61,698 nt of DNA from Allobacillus halotolerans (GTDB lineage Bacteria; Bacillota; Bacilli; Bacillales; Alkalibacillaceae): NCBI RefSeq assembly GCF_018967645.1, contig NZ_JAHLZF010000015.1, positions 1-61,698 of the forward strand. The letters run 5' to 3'. Below are positions 18,894-27,036 of the stretch, piece after piece. The notes beneath the pieces are model-generated. The model saw only the letters and a program-made list of their open reading frames with translations, was not told where the DNA came from and did not search any database. Made by a program: the position numbers and the translations under genes. Numbering within the stretch: the first letter of the stretch is position 1; each line of letters starts with the position of its first letter.

Positions 18894-18917
18894 AAAAAAG
18901 CTGGCTTAAAGCCAGCT
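18894..18917 (-). terminator. Terminator of the hydrophilic 76-aa gene
   Basis: GCTGGCTT-a-AAGCCAGC hairpin preceded on the plus strand by A6, which is a T run on the minus strand. Confidence 0.8.
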
Positions 18918-18920
18918 GGA

Positions 18921-19148
18921 TTAGTCGATCTCATCATGTTTTTTATTATCTTTTTCTTCCCATTTTCTCTCTGACTGTGACGTTTCCTGGTAGCCAGCTC
19001 CGTCACGATTTTTCAACTCATCAATCTTCAAATCTTCCATTGGTATATCATCCGTGTGTTGTTGTTCTTTCATTCCATCTAAAGGTGTCCGTTTTTCATC
19101 ATAGACAGAATCGCGCTTTCTATTTGTAGGTTTGTGATCTTTACTCAT
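18921..19148 (-). CDS. Hydrophilic small protein
   Basis: 75 aa, strongly charged (K, D, E, Q) with no hydrophobic core, probably disordered: MSKDHKPTNRKRDSVYDEKR, then many acidic/Lys pairs. ATG 19148 follows GAGGTGAT; a TTG three bases earlier is the alternative start. It has its own terminator. Such proteins are common in spore-formers, but I do not recognise this one and assign no function. Confidence 0.6.
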   Translation of the reverse strand: MSKDHKPTNRKRDSVYDEKRTPLDGMKEQQHTDDIPMEDLKIDELKNRDGAGYQETSQSERKWEEKDNKKHDEID

Positions 19149-19151
19149 CAA

Positions 19152-19525
19152 ATCACCTCATAACTCTTGTTTGTTATTGTTTACCTCATTTTTTTATATG
19201 CTAAACACAGAAACGCGCAGGTGCCGTTTCCTAGTCGTTCTATTTTCTGTTAACATTTAAGAGAGTTTGTTTATAAGAGTTAAACATGGTTATTTATATC
19301 AAATCAGCCTAAAAGAGCTTGTCGTGTAATTTGTAGGGTAAAATGTCGGAATTATTGGTAAAATGGAAAGTAGTTAAACGAATATTACATTGATACTGTC
19401 ATTCTGTTGAATGGTATATAACCGTTCATCTGATAGATTAGTAGTTTACGCGTATATTTTGCGTAAAATACGCTAACGCTGAAAGTAGATTTGTCATTGA
19501 AAGATTTGAAGGAGGAGAACCGGGG
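19152..19525. other. Gene-free stretch before the moxR operon
   Basis: AT-rich spacer of about 370 bases. A weak inverted repeat GCGTAT-n12-ATACGC lies around 19451-19474. I see no gene and no clearly defined promoter. The ribosome site GGAGGAG at 19510-19516 belongs to the next gene. Confidence 0.5.
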
Positions 19526-20482
19526 ATGGAGCGATCGATTGTGACGCAGCATTCAAAAATAGAAGAGCTGTTGACGAATATGGAAAAAGTAATTGTCGGT
19601 AAGCGAGATACGATTGAGCTGACGATTGTTGCTTTGCTTGCTGGAGGACATGTGTTATTGGAGGATGTGCCGGGAGTCGGAAAGACGATGCTTGTGCGGG
19701 CGCTAGCAAAGTCATTGGATTTGGACTTTAAAAGAATTCAATTTACGCCGGATCTATTGCCTTCCGATGTGACGGGAGCTTCTGTCTATAATCAGAAGGA
19801 AATGACTTTTGAATTTTTGCCAGGACCGATTTTCGGAAACATTGTTTTAGCGGATGAAATTAACCGTACGTCACCGAAGACTCAGTCCGCTTTATTGGAA
19901 AGTATGGAGGAGCGTAATATTACGGTTGATGGCCAAACGATGGCGTTGAAGCAGCCGTTTTTTGTCATGGCGACACAAAACCCGATTGAATATGAAGGGA
20001 CGTACTCTTTGCCAGAAGCTCAGTTGGATCGTTTCTTGATTAAATTAAAACTGGGTTACCCGACAGAGCAAGAAGAAATTGATATGCTCGGGCGTACGAC
20101 TTCCGTTCACCCTGTCGATAAAATTCAAGCGGTTATGACACAGGAAGAAGTCATTGATTTGCAACAACAAGTAACAGAAGTTCATGCCAGTAATGCGATC
20201 AAGGAATACATTGTGAAATTGGTTCATCAAACAAGAGAACATCCAATGCTTGAACTAGGAGCGAGTCCGCGTGCTTCGATCTCCTTGATGCGTGCTTCAA
20301 AAAGTTATGCGTTTATTCAAGGTAGGGATTATGTCGTTCCAGATGATGTGAAGTGGATGCTGCATCATGTCTTGATTCACCGCTTGCTCGTCAGTTCAGA
20401 AGCAAGGTTTGAAGGGCGCACGGTTGCTTCGATTTTAGATGAGATTGCAAATAAAACTCGAATACCGATGGAACGTGGTTAA
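19526..20482 (+). CDS. yeaC: MoxR-family AAA+ ATPase (YeaC)
   Basis: 318-aa AAA_3 ATPase. Walker A GVGKT is at residues 50-54, Walker B is FGNIVLADEINR, sensor 1 is FVMATQNPIEYEGTY and the late segment is GASPRASISLM. MoxR proteins act as chaperones that help assemble or activate partner proteins. Here it is followed at once by a DUF58 protein and a membrane transglutaminase, the usual MoxR-DUF58-TGase operon (yeaC-yeaD-yebA). GGAGGAG precedes the ATG. Confidence 0.93.
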   Translation: MERSIVTQHSKIEELLTNMEKVIVGKRDTIELTIVALLAGGHVLLEDVPGVGKTMLVRALAKSLDLDFKRIQFTPDLLPSDVTGASVYNQKEMTFEFLPGPIFGNIVLADEINRTSPKTQSALLESMEERNITVDGQTMALKQPFFVMATQNPIEYEGTYSLPEAQLDRFLIKLKLGYPTEQEEIDMLGRTTSVHPVDKIQAVMTQEEVIDLQQQVTEVHASNAIKEYIVKLVHQTREHPMLELGASPRASISLMRASKSYAFIQGRDYVVPDDVKWMLHHVLIHRLLVSSEARFEGRTVASILDEIANKTRIPMERG

Positions 20483-20483
20483 G

Positions 20484-21749
20484 ATGATTGCTTCGATCCG
20501 TACTTTTTTTCGATTTATTTTTGTTTTAGTTCTCGCTGGTCTTCTTTTTTCCTATGCCATGTTTCAAGGCGGGTTTGTCAGCTGGTTTTTATTTTTTGGC
20601 TTTCTCCCCGTATTCCTTTATTCGTTATTTTTAACACTTTATCCATTGAGTTCGTTTAAAGCTGAACGTCAATTTTCTCCGAAATATGGAGAGGCAGGAC
20701 AAGACATTCAAGTGGAAGTGACGTTAAGACGCTTTTTGCCATTGCCGATCTTTTATTTAATAATCGAGGATCCATTGCCTGAAAGTCTGAATTGGAAAGA
20801 TACACGTGCGAAAAAGTATTTATTTTTAAGCAGACCGAATGTATTGATGAACCGGGAAGCGAAAAAAACCATTCTATTTCCGTGGTTCAAGCGAAAATTA
20901 ACCTACCAATACATGCTCGATCATGTACCGCGTGGAAGACATACATTCAATACCGTAAAAATTGTGACAGGAGATTTTTTGGGAATCATTAAGAAGCGAA
21001 AAGAGATTGAGGTTCAAAACGATATTCATATGCGAGCATGGAATCGAACGACCAAGCTATCCAGTGGAATGTCTGCGTTTGATGAAGGAAGGCAGTCAGC
21101 GTTTTTACCTCAAGTGAGGCACACAAATGTTGTTTCGGGTGTACGAGATTATGCCCCTGGCGATCGTTTTTCCTGGGTGGACTGGAAGACGACTGCTAAA
21201 AAACAGCGACTTGTCACAAAAGAGTTTGAGCAAGAAAAAAATAAAGACGTAACAGTGCTGTTGAATGGGGCCATAGAAGATACGGATCGTTGGCTTGCTT
21301 TCGAAGCGGCCATCGAGCTGTCTCAATCGTTGGCGCGACACTCATTAAATTTGTATGGGAATGTTCAATTTATCCATGCGGGTGCTGTCCAAGAAGAATT
21401 AATGTTGTCGAATCGCAGGCGGTCCGATGAACAACTCATTCAATTATTGTCAACAATCCAACCATTGCAATCGAGTTCATTTGAAGAGCAATTGATCAAG
21501 GAAGCGTCGTTACGTGCGGCTGATCGTAATCTGATCATCGTATCAGCAGAATTAAACCAACAAATTGGAGAATCGGTCTTGCGCTTAAGTCAGCAAGCAA
21601 GAGACGTTTTGTTTTTATTTATTGCAGGGAATAAACAGCTGACGAATCAAGAGCAAGCCGTCATCAATCGTTTGGAACAGAGTATTGCTGGTTTCCAATG
21701 GCTCTCTGAAGATCATTTGACGAGTGAGATTATCGAGGTGAACACGTAA
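20484..21749 (+). CDS. yeaD: DUF58 membrane protein (YeaD)
   Basis: 421 aa with two membrane helices near the N-terminus (about residues 8-50) and the DUF58 signature DYAPGDRFSWVDWKTTAK around residue 225, followed by a VWA-like C-terminal part (VTVLLNGAIEDTDRW). ATG 20484 begins one base after the moxR stop; the frame is open further upstream, inside moxR. The partner role with MoxR is inferred from the conserved operon. Confidence 0.88.
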   Translation: MIASIRTFFRFIFVLVLAGLLFSYAMFQGGFVSWFLFFGFLPVFLYSLFLTLYPLSSFKAERQFSPKYGEAGQDIQVEVTLRRFLPLPIFYLIIEDPLPESLNWKDTRAKKYLFLSRPNVLMNREAKKTILFPWFKRKLTYQYMLDHVPRGRHTFNTVKIVTGDFLGIIKKRKEIEVQNDIHMRAWNRTTKLSSGMSAFDEGRQSAFLPQVRHTNVVSGVRDYAPGDRFSWVDWKTTAKKQRLVTKEFEQEKNKDVTVLLNGAIEDTDRWLAFEAAIELSQSLARHSLNLYGNVQFIHAGAVQEELMLSNRRRSDEQLIQLLSTIQPLQSSSFEEQLIKEASLRAADRNLIIVSAELNQQIGESVLRLSQQARDVLFLFIAGNKQLTNQEQAVINRLEQSIAGFQWLSEDHLTSEIIEVNT

Positions 21750-23953
21750 TGCGTTTGAACGGAAATCCGGCCCACCCGTGGGTAAGTATTTTATTATATA
21801 TCGGCAGTATGCTTTTATTATTCGAATGGATTATCCCACTTGAAATCGTAACGGACACGGATTACGTTCATGTGTTTTATCTATTCGTCGCTTACTGTTT
21901 TTTGTTGACGGCGGTCGCTATGCCGGCATGGGTTCGTTCACCGCTTAAATTGTTCGGACTGCTCGTCGTCATGGATGTTCTGTTTTTTGATGCGCGTTTT
22001 ATGTCAACGTCGTGGATGCAACAATTTTTCGCTGATCTAAGCATCAATACCGAGAGGCTTTCCAATCGGAGTTGGATGGAATTTACGGCGCCGTTTCGAA
22101 CACTTCTATTTTTGATTCTATTATGGATGTTAAGTTATTTACTTTATTATTGGTTTGCGATTGTCAAAAAGCCATTATCATTTATCGTATTTACATTTGT
22201 TTATTTAACGGTTTTGGATACATTTACAGAATATAGTGCTGTTTGGCCAATTGTGCGTTCGTTTGTCATCGGGGTCGGTGTATTAGGCATCAGTCATTTA
22301 TTTAAATTGGCTGAAGCGGAAAGATTACGGCTTCAATCGTTTCGTGTACTCCTGAAATGGTTGACGCCTTTGATCTTCGTGATTATTGCCGGAACATCAA
22401 TCGGGTATGTTGCACCGAAGTTTAGTCCCCAGTGGCCTGACCCGGTTCCTTTTTTACAAGGAACGGCTGAGGAAGGTTTCAGTGGGATTGGCTTTCAAGA
22501 CAAGGTACAACGGATTGGATATGGAGAGAATGACGAACAATTAGGTGGCGGATTTATTGCTGATGATACGACCGTGTTCTATGCAACTGCTGAATCGAGC
22601 CAATATTGGAAAGTCGAAACAAAGGATCGATATACCGGAAAGGGCTGGGAGCGAACGGTCGAAGGTGAATTCGCTACGGGAATTCCGGGAGAAATGCTCG
22701 CGTTGGAAGCATACTCGACAACGGTTACAAGAGAATCCGGTCAATCTAGTATTCAGTTGGTCGAACCAGGCAATTTAAATAAACTGCCGTATCGTTATGG
22801 AACAGCATCTTTTAGAGATTTGCAAGTCGAATACAATCCAGTGACTGGGGAAGTCAAAAGCCCAGATAACCTGCCAGGGGAGCCATACAATTTGCATGTG
22901 GAGCAACCGAAGTTCCCTCTCGAGCAGATGCAGAAACAAGTGCCTAAGATGCATGGTGTGCCAGAGCCATACCTACAATTGCCGGATACATTACCCGACC
23001 GTGTATACGAATTGACAGAGGAGATCATTGCAGGGAAAGAAAATCGCTATGAGCAAGCGAAAGCCATCGAACAGTATTTTTCTCGTAATGGATACGTTTA
23101 TGAAACGAAGGATGTCCCAGTTCCTGATGACGACCAAGATTTTGTCGATCAATTTTTATTTGAAACACAAAGAGGCTATTGTGACCACTACTCAACATCG
23201 ATGGTTGCAATGCTCCGTTCAGCCGGGATTCCATCTAGATGGGTCAAAGGCTTTACGGGTGGAGAAGTGACCCAACAGACAGACCTGGCGGAAGGTGAAG
23301 ACTTAACGACGTATGAAGTGCAAAATAATAACGCTCACTCATGGGTGGAAGTTTTTTTTCCTGATGTCGGCTGGGTGCCTTTTGAGCCGACGGTCGGATT
23401 CTCCAACCAGACCGATTTTATGGCAGAAGAGTCGCCAGAAAGTTTGGAGGAAACGAACGAACCAACGGAGCAAGAAGAACAAGAACTCCCTGAACCTGAA
23501 TTGGATGAAGGTCCTGAAGAACAACAGCCAGAAGAAGAAAGTGGTCGTGAAAATGTTGAATCAGCATCCGATGTTTCCGGTTATACCTTGCTGAAATGGG
23601 GCATTGTCATTGCGATTGCTGCGTTAATCATTTGGGTGATTGTGCGCTATCGCTTCCGCCTCATGTCCTATTGGAAGAAAAACAAATTACAACGGAATCA
23701 TGATCAGGAATCGTTCACAGATGCTTATGGTTTCTTATTGAAGCTATTAGAAAAAGAAGGATATGCCGTAGAAAACGGTCAGACATTACGAGAATTCTCC
23801 AAGAAAGTCGACCGATTGACTGGAAACGCAGATATGTCTGAGCTGACCAGTTACTACGAACGGGCTGTTTACCGGGAAGAGAACCTGGAAAGTGAGCGAG
23901 AGAGAATCAACCAGTTATGGTCGCGTATTGTTCGTAATTTGCTTGCTAAATAA
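21749..23953 (+). CDS. yebA: Membrane-anchored transglutaminase-like protein (YebA)
   Basis: 734 aa. About six N-terminal membrane helices are followed by an extracytoplasmic transglutaminase core with catalytic Cys in QRGYCDHYSTSMVAML (about residue 480), His in NNAHSWVEVFF and Asp in FPDVGWVPFEPT. After an acidic Pro/Glu linker (about 575-615) comes one more helix, WGIVIAIAALIIWVIV, and a cytoplasmic DUF4129-like tail. It may act as a protease or cross-linking enzyme at the cell surface. The ATG overlaps the yeaD stop by one base. Confidence 0.9.
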   Translation: MRLNGNPAHPWVSILLYIGSMLLLFEWIIPLEIVTDTDYVHVFYLFVAYCFLLTAVAMPAWVRSPLKLFGLLVVMDVLFFDARFMSTSWMQQFFADLSINTERLSNRSWMEFTAPFRTLLFLILLWMLSYLLYYWFAIVKKPLSFIVFTFVYLTVLDTFTEYSAVWPIVRSFVIGVGVLGISHLFKLAEAERLRLQSFRVLLKWLTPLIFVIIAGTSIGYVAPKFSPQWPDPVPFLQGTAEEGFSGIGFQDKVQRIGYGENDEQLGGGFIADDTTVFYATAESSQYWKVETKDRYTGKGWERTVEGEFATGIPGEMLALEAYSTTVTRESGQSSIQLVEPGNLNKLPYRYGTASFRDLQVEYNPVTGEVKSPDNLPGEPYNLHVEQPKFPLEQMQKQVPKMHGVPEPYLQLPDTLPDRVYELTEEIIAGKENRYEQAKAIEQYFSRNGYVYETKDVPVPDDDQDFVDQFLFETQRGYCDHYSTSMVAMLRSAGIPSRWVKGFTGGEVTQQTDLAEGEDLTTYEVQNNNAHSWVEVFFPDVGWVPFEPTVGFSNQTDFMAEESPESLEETNEPTEQEEQELPEPELDEGPEEQQPEEESGRENVESASDVSGYTLLKWGIVIAIAALIIWVIVRYRFRLMSYWKKNKLQRNHDQESFTDAYGFLLKLLEKEGYAVENGQTLREFSKKVDRLTGNADMSELTSYYERAVYREENLESERERINQLWSRIVRNLLAK

Positions 23954-24097
23954 GAGTGATTTGCATAATTCATTCGGCTTTTGGCTATAAAGATTTGCAT
24001 AAGGTAAAGCGAATGGAAAAAATATACGTGAAATTCCCTCTTGACGAATCGTGTAAGAGTTTGTAAAGTAGAGATGTAAAATAAAATTAAACTTGAA

Positions 24098-24169
24098 CAC
24101 TTCGTATAATATTGGGGATATGGCCCAAGAGTTTCTACCAGACCACCGTAAATGGTCTGACTACGAGTG
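24098..24169 (+). ncRNA. Purine riboswitch, guanine type
   Basis: Aptamer with TTCGTATAAT, GGATATGGCCCAAGAGTTTCTACC in two adjoining blocks, then ACCGTAAATGGTCTGACTACGAG. The base before the 3' P1 strand is C (GAC-TACGAG), which marks guanine/hypoxanthine binding rather than adenine. It lies 168 bases before a purine permease gene. Confidence 0.95.
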
Positions 24170-24240
24170 ATTGTCAATAGCCAAAGCGATGGTTCGTTAT
24201 GATTTGACCAAGCTTATGGTATGTTTGCAATCTTCCTCGT

Positions 24241-24273
24241 AGCACTCTTGGAAATGACCAAGGGTGCTTTTGC
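24241..24273 (+). terminator. Riboswitch-controlled terminator
   Basis: AGCACTCTTGG-aaatga-CCAAGGGTGCT followed by TTTTGC, the expression platform of the upstream purine aptamer. Ligand binding should favour it and turn the permease off. Confidence 0.85.
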
Positions 24274-24336
24274 TATTCTAAGAGAGTTATTTCTTGGATA
24301 GTCGTGGTGTTTCAAGTGATCGAGGGGGAAATTGCT

Positions 24337-25659
24337 ATGAAAAAGTATTTTCGTTTTGAAGAGTTAGGAACAAATTATCGGACGGAATCCATGGCAGGTT
24401 TGACTACTTTTCTTGCGATGGCATACATTTTATTCGTTAACCCTGCTGTCCTCAGCTTGAGTGACGTCGAGGGAGTCGAAGGAATGGACCCTGAGGCTGT
24501 ATTTGTAGCAACAGCTTTAGCAGGTGCGATTGGTACGTTAATTATGGGTTTGCTTGCCAAATATCCTATCGCTTTAGCGCCGGGTATGGGTCTGAATGCA
24601 TTCTTTTCTTATAGTGTAGTTGTAGGAATGGGGATTCCTTGGGAAACGGCTTTGGCCGGAGTACTCGCTTCAGGTCTGATTTTTATCGTATTGACATTGA
24701 CTGGAATACGCGAGAAAGTCATCGATGCCATTCCAAATAATTTAAAGCTCGCTGTTGGTGCTGGTATCGGTTTGTTTATCGCATTCATCGGCTTGAAAAA
24801 CGTTGGAATTATTCAGGCTGACGATGCAACATTGGTCGCCCTCGGTGATTTAACCAATCCAAGTATCTTACTGACAATCTTTGGTGTGTTCGTCACTGTT
24901 ATATTGTTAGCGGCAAATTTCAAAGGTGGCGTTTTTTACGGAATGATCATTACGGCCATTGCCGGAATGGTCGTCGGTTTGATCACTGTACCAACTGGTG
25001 TAAATGATGTTGTTGGTAGTGTACCAAGCTTAGCGCCAACATTCGGTGCAGCACTTAGTCATTTCGGTGAAATTTTTACGATGGATATGTTGGTCGTCAT
25101 TTTAACGTTCTTGTTCGTTGATTTCTTTGACACAGCAGGAACATTAGTGGCGGTTGCGACACAGGGTGGTTTGATGAAAGACGGGAAGCTCCCACGTGCA
25201 GGGAAAGCTCTTTTCTCGGACTCTGCAGCGACTGTCAGTGGGGCGATTTTAGGTACGTCAACGACGACGTCATTTGTTGAATCGACAACAGGTGTCGGTG
25301 CAGGTGGTCGAACAGGGTTTGCATCTGTCGTCACAGCGGGATTGTTCTTGCTCGCTCTATTCTTCTCACCATTGCTTAGTGTGGTGACATCGGAAGTGAC
25401 TGCACCAGCACTGATTATCGTTGGTGTTTTGATGGTAGCCAATTTAAAAGAGATTGAATGGGATAAATTCGAGATTGCTGTTCCAGCTTTCTTGACCGTC
25501 CTCATGATGCCTTTAACCAATAGTATTGCAACAGGTATTGCGATTGGATTCATTTTCTATCCGATTACGATGCTTGTCAAAGGCCGATACAAAGAAATTC
25601 ACCCATTGATGTATGTGTTAGGTGTTATTTTCTTCTTATACTTTATGTTTTTATCCTAA
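24337..25659 (+). CDS. pbuG: NCS2-family hypoxanthine/guanine permease
   Basis: 440-aa polytopic membrane protein of the AzgA-like NCS2 branch. It begins MKKYFRFEELGTNYRTE, with the signatures GLTTFLAMAYILFVNP, ALAPGMGLNAFFSY and a later FFDTAGTLVAVATQGG. ATG 24337 follows GAGGGGG. The upstream guanine riboswitch and the B. subtilis gene order both support pbuG. It imports hypoxanthine and guanine. This may matter more here because the pur operon is not at its usual place downstream. Confidence 0.93.
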   Translation: MKKYFRFEELGTNYRTESMAGLTTFLAMAYILFVNPAVLSLSDVEGVEGMDPEAVFVATALAGAIGTLIMGLLAKYPIALAPGMGLNAFFSYSVVVGMGIPWETALAGVLASGLIFIVLTLTGIREKVIDAIPNNLKLAVGAGIGLFIAFIGLKNVGIIQADDATLVALGDLTNPSILLTIFGVFVTVILLAANFKGGVFYGMIITAIAGMVVGLITVPTGVNDVVGSVPSLAPTFGAALSHFGEIFTMDMLVVILTFLFVDFFDTAGTLVAVATQGGLMKDGKLPRAGKALFSDSAATVSGAILGTSTTTSFVESTTGVGAGGRTGFASVVTAGLFLLALFFSPLLSVVTSEVTAPALIIVGVLMVANLKEIEWDKFEIAVPAFLTVLMMPLTNSIATGIAIGFIFYPITMLVKGRYKEIHPLMYVLGVIFFLYFMFLS

Positions 25660-25679
25660 TTTATTTTCTGAAATAAGAG

Positions 25680-25722
25680 AGCCCCGATCGACTGGATGAT
25701 CAACAGTTGATGGGGGCTTTTT
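25680..25722 (+). terminator. Terminator of pbuG
   Basis: AGCCCCGATCGACTG pairs with CAGTTGATGGGGGCT, with a nine-base loop and then T5. Confidence 0.9.
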
Positions 25723-25783
25723 GATTGCTTGGTAAGGCAGGACAGTATTCAATCCATTGGATACAATAAGAACATTATCTCGT

Positions 25784-25801
25784 TCAACTGTCGACAGTTG
25801 A
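25784..25801. promoter_or_regulatory. 18-bp perfect palindrome before yebE
   Basis: TCAACTGTCGACAGTTGA is fully self-complementary and lies 143 bases upstream of the yebE start. A related TCAACAGTTGA occurs in the pbuG terminator at 25700-25710. It could be an operator; no regulator is evident. Confidence 0.4.
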
Positions 25802-25944
25802 CCTAAGCTCTCAATTGGTATTAAAATACATAAGAATTGATTGGGTAAAATATGCTGACTACTCATATAGTTAATAGTGATTGCTCAGTTCAATTAAGGG
25901 AAGACTGAACATAAAAGTATATTCATTTGAGAGGAGACTTGGCG

Positions 25945-26511
25945 TTGCTTGAATCTAGCCTTGTCATGGTAACAATTATCCTAGTGGTAAATATTGTATA
26001 CGTATCTTTATTGACCGGACGGATGATTTTTACCTTAAAAGGGAAAAAATATATTGCAGCTACCATTGGCGTTTTTGAAATAACCGTTTATGTAGTAGGC
26101 TTAGGACTTGTCTTGGACAACCTAGGTGAAATCCAAAACGTCATTGCTTATGCACTCGGCTTTGGGATTGGTGTCATTGTTGGAATGAGAATTGAAGAGA
26201 AGCTGGCGATTGGGTATATTACGGTAAACGTTATTTCCTCTAACCCAGACATTCCATTTACTCGTAAGCTTCGTGCAAAAGGTTACGGGGTGACGAGTTG
26301 GTATGCATATGGAATGGACGGTGATCGCTTGGCGTTACAGGTGTTGACACCACGCCGTTACGAATTAATGCTGTACGAAGCGGTTAAGGAAATCGATCCA
26401 AAAGCATTTATCATTGCTTATGAACCACGTCAAATCCACGGTGGCTTCTGGGTGAAGAAAGTAAAAGGGAGTCGATTACAGCGTGAAGAAGAAAAAGTAC
26501 AGGGTGAGTGA
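25945..26511 (+). CDS. yebE: UPF0316/DUF2179 membrane protein YebE
   Basis: 188 aa with three predicted membrane helices in the first 90 residues ([51 protein letters not shown]) and a cytoplasmic DUF2179 domain ([20 protein letters not shown]) that may bind a small molecule. TTG 25945 is chosen since AGGAG lies eight bases upstream and the start MLES matches relatives. Its 3' end overlaps yebG. Function unknown. Confidence 0.85.
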   Translation: MLESSLVMVTIILVVNIVYVSLLTGRMIFTLKGKKYIAATIGVFEITVYVVGLGLVLDNLGEIQNVIAYALGFGIGVIVGMRIEEKLAIGYITVNVISSNPDIPFTRKLRAKGYGVTSWYAYGMDGDRLALQVLTPRRYELMLYEAVKEIDPKAFIIAYEPRQIHGGFWVKKVKGSRLQREEEKVQGE

Positions 26512-26662
26512 TTTTGACTCGATCGATGTGTGTTTAGACCAAATGGCAAAGGACGGATATCGGCCAATCAGACGGATGGAAAAACCCGTTTTTGAAGAGA
26601 AGAAAAACGGTGAACGCGTACCGATTAGTCAAGAGATCATCTTTGAGGCGATAGAAAAATAA
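26483..26662 (+). CDS. yebG: NETI-type small protein YebG
   Basis: 59-aa basic/acidic mixed protein starting [20 protein letters not shown] and continuing [19 protein letters not shown] to the end EIIFEAIEK. It aligns with B. subtilis YebG, whose NETI motif is here DFDSI. GTG 26483 overlaps the yebE end by 29 bases. Function unknown. It is the last gene before the place where the pur operon stands in B. subtilis. Confidence 0.75.
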   Translation: MKKKKYRVSDFDSIDVCLDQMAKDGYRPIRRMEKPVFEEKKNGERVPISQEIIFEAIEK

Positions 26663-26664
26663 CG

Positions 26665-26702
26665 AGGTTCAAAAGTGGATAATTCCCTTTTGAACCTTTC
26701 GT
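26665..26702 (+). terminator. Terminator after yebG
   Basis: AGGTTCAAAAG / CTTTTGAACCT, an 11-bp stem; the T tract behind it is short. Confidence 0.65.
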
Positions 26703-26733
26703 TTGTTGGAAATTTTTGATAACCTTAAATCGA

Positions 26734-26964
26734 TCATTCATTTAAATAAGGTTTGTGTAAAAACCTCTGCGGGTCGAATAGCTCCTTTGTCGGGCAATAT
26801 TTTGTCATACCTTCAGCGGCGATTAGCGCTGATAACTCGACTAACAAAAGGTTTCCGATTGTTAAAGGACGACGTGAAAGCCTCGCTGACCCTACTGCTA
26901 AACCGCATAGTCCGATGCTTGTCCGGACAAACGCACTAACCGTTCCGATATTTTGTTTTCTCAC
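26734..26964 (-). CDS. DUF2892-type inner-membrane protein (YgaP-like)
   Basis: 76 aa. The pattern QNIGTVSAFVRTSIGLCGLAVG, then a second hydrophobic stretch LLLVELSALIAAEGMTKYCP, is that of DUF2892 proteins (usually NVGTIDAIVRI...GITRFCP). GTG 26964 follows GGGAAGGAAAA. In relatives the domain often accompanies rhodanese or sulfide-handling genes; here it stands alone between yebG and yerA, where the purine operon would be. Confidence 0.75.
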   Translation of the reverse strand: MRKQNIGTVSAFVRTSIGLCGLAVGSARLSRRPLTIGNLLLVELSALIAAEGMTKYCPTKELFDPQRFLHKPYLNE

Positions 26965-27036
26965 GACTTTTTCCTTCCCTTTACAGATTTAATGCATTAA
27001 AATATAGACTATACAGAGATAAATGGAGGACTGAAC

